Positions 57,320-64,000 of a stretch of 64,000 nucleotides of DNA are shown here, piece after piece. The translations under genes and the position numbers were made by a program. This DNA comes from Solen grandis (lineage: Eukaryota; Mollusca; Bivalvia; Adapedonta; Solenidae): assembly GCA_021229015.1 (NCBI GenBank), contig CM037792.1, forward strand, positions 2,650,070-2,714,069, read 5' to 3'. The notes below the pieces were generated by a model. The model saw nothing but the letters and a program-made list of their open reading frames with translations, ran no database searches and had not been told where the DNA came from. The stretch's first letter is position 1, and each line of letters opens with the position of its first letter.

Positions 57320-59982
57320 CTAGAATCGCAATCGCGAATATCATCGGTTTTTTCGCAAAAGCAAGTCCATTCAGTTCACGAGTCGCATGATTCGAAAAAA
57401 CATTTCTTCGTTCAATTGCTTGTTGATACTGTTAACAGCCATCTTTCAAACATTTCTGTCGCAATTTAAGCAGACCTTTTTACCCATAAGAATAGTTGTT
57501 GAATATTACCTGTCAGTTATGTAGTCGCGATATCATCAGTTTTCACGAAAGCAATTCCCATTCAAATCACCAGTCGCATGTTTTTCGAAAAACATATTTC
57601 TTCGTTCAATGGCTTTTGAATACTGTTGAAGACAGTGATCTTTCAAACATTTTTGTCGCAATGTTTAAGCAAAATTTTTACCAAGAAGAATACTTTTAAG
57701 TATTACCTGTCTGTAATGTAGTCGCAAACTTGAAAACATTTTTTACAGACTTCGAATACTGCAACATTATTGTGTGTGTTGCTTTATGATGGTGACATTA
57801 GACAAATTGTACTCGATAAACAACAATTGCAAACGACACACAACAGTATAAAATGACACGCGACAATGCGATATGCCACTTAACATTATAACGAACTAAT
57901 GTTGCATTGAATTACTATCATTTTCATGAAATATCGCATAAATTTTTTAGTGTTGTTTCAAATTGATGTCACCAAGGAACAGAATGCAAAAAATGCATAA
58001 AAATACAGACTTTTTAATTATTTTTAAGTAATTAAAGGGTGATTTCAAGCCAAGCGCCCCCCTATGCAGCAAAATGAGAAACAAAATTGAGTAAAATTTT
58101 ACTATTAGGTACCTAGAAATGCAGCAAATGGTTTCAATGAAGCATACAAGTCGCACTAGTCCAAACATTCTATTCCTTATATATCACAATTTGAAGCATA
58201 CAAACTGATTTACAATTGTTCTAAATAGGAATCGAATTTTGGACTGCCGTAATATGACCAAATCAAGTCCGATCTTCAAAAACTAAACATCACTGGAAAG
58301 GGCTATTCAAGAACTAAAACTTTTGTTTATAAACTTTCAATAAATATTTTTATTTTGGAGATATTTGGGGCCGAAAAAAACCAAACAAATAATCGTAATA
58401 TGACCTTGACCTTTGAAATTTCATTTAACTTTTTAATTGTGAGGCCCTTTCAACATAACAATACATAACTTGTGAAAATATTGAAGAATGAACTAAAAAT
58501 AAAGTCAGGAGCGACAAAAAAACATCTTTTCGAAATTTTAACTTTTCCTAAAATTTAGTGAAGTTTGAACCGTTTCTAGAGGACAAACCATGCATTTTAT
58601 AGATTCGCTACCCCATATATTTGTGCGTATATGTCCTTGCAATCATTTGCAGCAAACAGAATTCTTCTATTCTGATGTCTAACAAAAACGGATAGGTTTT
58701 CGTACACATACCCTCATCTGCACAGTTTTTTGCGAGTTTCGAACTTTCAAACCTTCCGTTGCTAGCTCAAAAGGTTTTCAGCCACTCATACCTAAAAACT
58801 TTCATATTTTATTAGGCTATCAAACAGAAACATAATGCAATAAACCGCATTTGGATCAGGCTTTAACTTTTTGAGTTATAATAGAAGAGTGCTTTCAAGC
58901 TAAGCGCCCCCTAGCGGCAAAATGAGAAAAAAATTGATTAAATTTTAAATTAGGGACATAGCAATGCAGCAAATAGTTCAATCAAGTATACAAGTCGCAC
59001 ATGTCGAACATTCTTTCTTAATGTCACAATTTTGAAGCATAAAAACTGATTTTACAATTATTCCAAAAAAGGTCAAACTTTGACTGCCGTAATATGACCA
59101 AATCAATCCGATCTTCAAAAACTAAACGTCACTGGAAAGGGCTATTCAAGAACTAAAACTTTTGTTCAGATACTCTCAATGAAATATTTTTAGTTTTGGA
59201 GCTATTTTGGGGGCCGAATAAAAACACAATAATCGTAAATGACCTTGACCTTTTTTTTCATTTATTTTTAACTTTTTTATTGTGATCCCCTTTCAGACAT
59301 AACAATACATAACTTGTGAAAAATCATGAAGAATTAACAAAAAATACAGTCAGAAGCGATAAAAACATGTTTTTTTGAAACTTTAACATTTTCCTAAAAT
59401 TTAGTGAAGTTTGACCGCTCCAGAGACAAACCATACATTTCTTAAATTCGCCACCCCATATATTTTTGTGCGTATATGTCTTGCAAATCATTTGCAGCAA
59501 ACAGAATTCTTCTATCTGATCTCTAAGAAAAAGGATAGGTTTTTCGTAGACCTAACCTCATTTGCACAGTTTTTTTGGGAGGTTCGAACTTTAACCTTCT
59601 GGTAGGTCAAATACTTTCAGCGACAACGTACCGTCGAAACCTATCATATTTTATGTGGCTATCAACAAGGAACAAAATGCAAAAAAACCGCATTTGAATC
59701 GGACCTCAAAAAAAGTTGAGTTATTAGCCATTAATACATTTCATGCAAAACGCCCCCTGGCGGAAAAGTAAGACATAAAATAAAAATTTTCCTCAACGTT
59801 AGGATCAAGTTTCAAATACGTGGGTAATAACTGATTAAAATTTCATACATGTGACTTTTTTCTATCATGGTGATATGCCGTTCCACAAAAAAAGGTTAGA
59901 AAAATAATAAAAAAAAAAAAAAAAAAAAATAAAACAGAAGAAGAACAATAGGTTTTCGCACTGCGAGGTGGCGAAAACCTAA
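57320..59982 (+). mobile_element. Array element 12
   Basis: CTAG plus hairpin ATCGC/GCGA(A)T (57325-57339). Two ~190-bp units (57330, 57530), then modules as in element 5 but followed by two ~850-bp units (near 58109 and 58956) with CTCF-like cores (near 58060 and 58903-58917). One 3' hairpin (59950-59980). Confidence 0.65.
59950..59980. repeat. 3' hairpin (element 12)
   Basis: AGGTTTTCGCAC and GTGGCGAAAACCT with one extra G; followed by AACTAA. Confidence 0.8.
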
Positions 59983-61716
59983 CTAAATCGTATTGCGATA
60001 TCATCGGTTTCGCGAAAGCACTTATATTCATTCACGCGTCGCATGATCCGAAAAACATATCTTCGTTCAATGGCTTGTTTGATACTGTTAACAGCGATCT
60101 TTCAAACAATTTTGTCGCAATGTTTAAACAAACTTTTTACCCAAAAGAATAATTTTTGGAGTATTACCTGTCAGCTGCAAATGATTTAAGTAATGCTTTA
60201 ATACAATGATTTTTGAAAGGATCAAACTTCAGAATGCCATAAAATAAACCAAATCAAGTCCAATCTTCAAAATCTTTAAACTCATTGGAAAGAACTCTAT
60301 AAAAATAAATGTTTTGTTCATATATCGTTTATGAATTGTTTTTAGGTTTTGAGCTATTTCAAGCCGAATAGATATACACTAATCCTAATATGACCTTGAC
60401 ATTTACAATAAATTTTTAAGTTTTTTATGATATGAACTTTTAAAGACAATGTTTTACATTATATGTGAAAATTTCCATGCAGATTGAACAAAAATAAAGT
60501 CAGGAGCTGCAAATGATTTAAAAGTCATGCTTAATTACAATGATTCCTGAAAGAATCAAACTTCAGACTGCCATAAAATGACCAAATCAAGGCCGATCTT
60601 CAAAATCTAAACATCATTAAAAGAACTCTTTTAAAACTAAATATTTTGTTCTTTATTGTTTATGAATTGTTTTTAGGTTTTGAGCTATTTCAAGCCAAAT
60701 AGATATACAATAATCCTAATATGACCTTGACCTTTACAATACATTTTAAACTTTTTTATTATATGAAATTTAATGAACATAGTCCATACAATAACATGGT
60801 GAAAATTTCATGAAGATTGAACAAAAAAATAAAGTCAGAGCTGCAAATGATTTAAGTAATGCTTTAAACAATATTTTGAAAGGATCAAACTTCAGAATGC
60901 CATAAAAATAACCAAATCAAGTCCAATCTTCAAAATCTAAACATCATTGGAAAGAACTCTTTTAAAAATAAATATTTTTTCATATATTGTTTATGAATTG
61001 TTTTTTAGGTTTTGAGCTATTTTCAAGCCGAATAGATATACAATAAACCTAATATACCTTGACCTTTACAATACAATTTTAAATTTTTTATAATATAAAA
61101 CTTAAAGACATAGTTATAATTACATTGAAAATTTCATGAAGATTGACAAAAAAATAAAGTCGGGACTTCAAATGATTTTAAAAGTCATGCTTTTAAAATG
61201 TGATTTTTCGAAAATTTTGGTTATGTTTGACCACGTACGGTGGACAAACCAATGCATTCCTCAAAATCGCCACACTATATATTTTGTGCGTATATGTCTT
61301 GCGAATCATATGCAACAAACAAAATTCTCCTATCCTCATTCCTGAAAGACGTGGATAAATTTTTCGCCAGACCTACCCTCATTTCAACAGTTTTTTCGAG
61401 ATTCGAACATTCAACCTCCTGTAGCACGAAAGTTATATATACGCAACTTTTTGAAAACTATCATATTTTAATTAAGTAACTGACAAGGAAGCAATGCAAA
61501 AAACCGCATTTCAATCGGACTTCAAATAACAGAGTTATTAGCCCTTATCACTTTTACAAAACGCCCCCTAGCGGCAAAATTAAGACAAAAATGAAAATTT
61601 TCTCGACGTTAGGATCAAATTCAGATCCTAGGACAAAACTGGTAAAAAAAATCAGAACTGTGACTGTTTCCTATCTTGTTGATATGCCGTTCACAAAAAA
61701 GAGACGGAAAATAATA

Positions 61717-61751
<35 letters not shown>

Positions 61752-61900
61752 AGTAGAAGAACAATAGGTTTTTCGCAAGCGATGCGAAAACCTAATAAAA
61801 CGAAGAAGAACAATAGGTTTCCGCATTTGCGAGGTGCGAAAACCTAAAAAACAGAAGAAGAAACATAGGTTTTCGCACTGCGAATGCGAAAACCTAAAAA
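59983..61900 (+). mobile_element. Array element 13, divergent subfamily
   Basis: The junction reads CTAA instead of CTAG, and the terminal hairpin (AATCGTATTGCGAT) is degraded. Its three internal ~330-bp units (near 60220, 60552, 60881) are a distinct subfamily with TCAAACTTCAGAATGCC and TCATGCTT(T)A pieces. Conserved tail, CTCF-like core 61562-61574, very long poly-A, three 3' hairpins (61766-61895). Confidence 0.65.
61766..61895. repeat. Three 3' hairpins (element 13)
   Basis: 61766-61793, 61814-61845 (TTTCCGC variant) and 61867-61895, separated by AGAAGAAGAACA-type linkers. Confidence 0.8.
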
Positions 61901-63945
61901 CTAGAATCGCAATCAAGAATTGCGATATCATCGGTTTTCGCAATTCAATCACTTTTTTAACAACAAGAAATTGAAAGTATCATATTAATCGTTTTAGATT
62001 TGGGGCTTTTTTGTGCAAATAAAAATGACAATAATTGGTATATGACCTTGACATATTATGCTTGCTTTTTTTCTATGATTTTATTGTTTTATAAAAATGC
62101 ATAAACAGTGAAATAATGATGAAGATTTGAACAAAAATAAAGTCAGGAGCACAAAAATGAGGAAACATATGGATATACAATTGTTTGATAAGAGGATCAA
62201 ACTTTGGACTGTGGTCATTTGATCAAATGAAGTCCGAACTTCAAAAAACTAACAACCAATGGAAAAAAATCTCTTCACAGACTAAAACTTTTGTTCATAT
62301 ACTTTCTATAAAATATTTTTAGATTTGGAGCTATTTTATGCGATAAAAATAAAAATAATTGGTATATGACCTTGACCTTTGCATATTAAGCTGATTTTTT
62401 TCTACGAATTTATTTGTTTTATGAAAATGCATAAACAGTGAAATAATGATGAAATTTGAACAAAAAATAAAGTCCGGAGCAGCGGGAAAAAAAAGGAAAC
62501 ATATGGATATAACAATTGTTTGATAAGAGGATCAAACTTTGGACTGTGGTCATTTGATCAAATGAAGTCCAATCCCAAAAACTAAATATTAATGGTAAGA
62601 TCTTCTTCAAAGACTAAAACTTTTGTTCATATACTTTCTATAAAATATTTTTAGATTTGGAGCTATTTTATGCCGTAAAAAATAATAATAATTGGTATAT
62701 GACCTTGACCTTTGCATATTATGCTTGATATTTTTTTCTAATTGAATTTATTTGTTTTATAAAAATGCATAAACATGAAATAATGATGAAGATTGAACAA
62801 AAAATAAAGTCAGGAGCAGCAAAAAGAGGAAACATATGATATACAATTGTTTGATAAGAGGATCAAACTTTGGACTGTGGTTATTTGGATCAAATGAAGT
62901 CCGATCTTCAAAAACAAAACACCAATGGAAAGATCTCTTCACAGCCAAAACTTTTGTTCATATACTTACTTATAAAATACTTTTAGATTTGGAGCTATTT
63001 TATGCCGATATAAATAATACTAATTGGTAATACCTTGACCTTTGCATATTATGGGTAATTTTTTTTTCTATGCTTTTTATCTTTTTATAAAACTGCATTA
63101 ACAGTGAAAAAATGATGAAGATTGAATAAAAAATAAAGTCAGGAGCTGCAAATAACCTTAAAAGTCATGCTTTTAAAATGTTGATTTTTCGAAATATTGG
63201 TTATGTTTGACCGCGTACTGTGGACAAACCATGCATTTCTCAAAATCGCCACACCATATATTTGTGCGTATATGTCTTGCGAATCATATGCAACAAACAA
63301 AATTCTCCATATCTCATTCCTGAAAGACGTGGATAATTTTTCGCAGACCTACCCTCATTTCACGTTTTTTCGAGATTCGAACATTCAACCTCCTGTTGCA
63401 CGAAAGTTTATATACGCAACTTTTTGAAAACTATCATATTTTATTAAGTAACTACAAGGAACGCAATGCAAAAAACCGCATTTCAATCGGACTTCAATAA
63501 CAGAGTTATTAAGCCCTTAGTCACTTTTACAAAACGCCCCCTAGCGGCAAAATTTAGACAAAAAATGAAAATTTTCTCGACGTTAGGATCAAATTCAGAT
63601 CCTAGGACAAAACTGGAAAAAAATCAGAACTGTGCACTGTTTCCATCTTGTTGATATGCCGTTCACAAAAAAGAGACGGAAAAATAATAAAAAAAAAAAA
63701 AAAAAAAAATAAAACAGAAGAAGAACAAAGGTTTTCGCAAGCGATGCGAAAACCTAATAAAAATAAAACAGAAGAAGAACAATAGGTTTTCGCAAGCGAT
63801 GCGAAAACCTAATAAAACAGAAGAAGAACAAAAGGTTTTTCGCAAGCGATGCGAAAACCTAAAAAAAAAACAGAAGAAGAACAATAGGTTTTCGCACTGC
63901 GATGCGAAAACCTAATAATTCTACTTGAGGCGAAAGCCCTAATAA
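61901..63945 (+). mobile_element. Array element 14
   Basis: CTAG plus hairpin ATCGCAAT/ATTGCGAT with a five-base loop (61906-61926). Head as in elements 6 and 8, three ~330-bp units (62197, 62528, 62860), tail with CTCF-like core 63535-63547, poly-A and four tandem 3' hairpins (63729-63913). Many small indels. Confidence 0.65.
63729..63913. repeat. Four tandem 3' hairpins (element 14)
   Basis: 63729-63755, 63784-63810, 63833-63860 and 63886-63913, spaced about 50 bp, each after AACAGAAGAAGAACAA. This is the largest hairpin cluster in the window. Confidence 0.85.
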
Positions 63946-64000
63946 AAGTTTGAAGAAAGCCGTTAAAAAACTAAGGCAATGTGCTTATCGGTCCTGGTGT
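63946..64000 (+). mobile_element. Array element 15 (GAAAGCCGTAA class), start only
   Basis: GTTTGAAGAAAGCCGTTAAAA then CTTATCGGTCCTGGTGT, matching the starts of elements 4 and 11. It runs out of the window, so the array continues beyond 64 kb. Confidence 0.75.

Larger units (their letters stand above)
35311..64000 (+). repeat. Head-to-tail array of about 15 CTAG/hairpin-ended elements
   Basis: About 28.7 kb of related non-coding elements, all in one orientation. Most start at CTAG plus a small hairpin plus ATCATCGGTTTTCGC or ATCTTGGTTTTCGC. They may carry ~330-bp internal repeats and end with a tail reading CGTTCACAAAAAAAGGTTAG, then AAAAATAATAA, poly-A, and in some cases one to four AGGTTTTCGCA hairpins. 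A second class starts GTTTGGAGAAAGCCGTAA. Open frames inside are short, on both strands, and broken between copies. Head-to-tail tandem arrays with CTAG and hairpin ends recall Helitron-like rolling-circle elements; this link is inference. Confidence 0.75.

Noticed and set aside
38442..62948. Recurrent minus-strand frames (RTSFDQMTTVQSLILLSNNC type)
   Set aside because: Same repeat translated on the other strand; no start context, no domain, many broken copies.
37623..63427. Recurrent ~67-78-codon plus-strand frames in array tails (DRILWTNHAFLKIATPY type)
   Set aside because: They are translations of the conserved tail. Frames end differently between copies, minus-strand frames are equally long, and small indels break them without frame preservation.
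42487..63913. Regularly spaced palindromic repeats resembling a CRISPR array
   Set aside because: The spacers are the same AACAGAAGAAGAACAAT linker, not unique sequences, there are no cas genes, and the genome is eukaryotic.
35311..64000. tRNA or snRNA genes in the array
   Set aside because: GTTCGAA words alone resemble a B box, but no cloverleaf or A box could be drawn.

Overview
The window is eukaryotic, repeat-dominated, AT-rich DNA with no intact host gene that I can support. The mix of elements (a CR1-like LINE with a 2A-type leader, Ty3/gypsy retrotransposons with a C-terminal zinc-finger ORF, repeat families with internal minisatellites and CTAG/hairpin ends) fits a marine invertebrate, most likely a mollusc such as a bivalve. 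That assignment is inference; nothing here fixes the species.

Layout. 1-15.0 kb: poorly corrected consensus with inflated homopolymers. It holds a tandem repeat of about 167 bp (4.3-5.8 kb), a large imperfect inverted repeat (6.6-12.7 kb) and a broken L1-type LINE ORF1 (13.6-14.6 kb). 15-23.6 kb: CA-type microsatellites, a decayed CR1-like LINE (16.1-19.75 kb) starting with a short leader that ends in a 2A-like NPGP motif, a 62-bp minisatellite, a small hairpin element, a retroelement fragment with a CCHC-like finger, and a 100-N scaffold gap. 23.7-34.4 kb: two nested Ty3/gypsy elements. Element B (24506-32347, complete, LTRs about 98.8% alike by eye, 4-bp target duplication ATAT) sits inside the integrase of older element A (A is cut on its left by the gap). 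Both A and B carry, between pol and the 3' LTR where env would be, an extra ORF that starts just after a good splice acceptor and encodes two N-terminal zinc fingers.

35.3-64 kb: a head-to-tail array of about 15 related non-coding elements, all in the same orientation. Typical members start at CTAG followed by a small hairpin whose stem changes sequence but keeps pairing, carry 0-4 copies of a ~330-bp internal repeat, then a ~0.6-kb conserved tail, and end in poly-A plus one to four copies of an AGGTTTTCGCA/TGCGAAAACCT hairpin. The internal repeat carries a TGACCTTGACCT direct repeat (nuclear-receptor half-sites) and the tail a CTCF-like core. A block of several elements (about 41.9-45.6 kb) recurs at about 54.3-58.4 kb.

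How it fits together: this is a transposon graveyard with one fairly recent LTR insertion. The most novel-looking items are the zinc-finger ORF3 shared by two gypsy elements with apparent splicing signals, and the head-to-tail hairpin-ended array that multiplies putative CTCF-like and nuclear-receptor-like sites.
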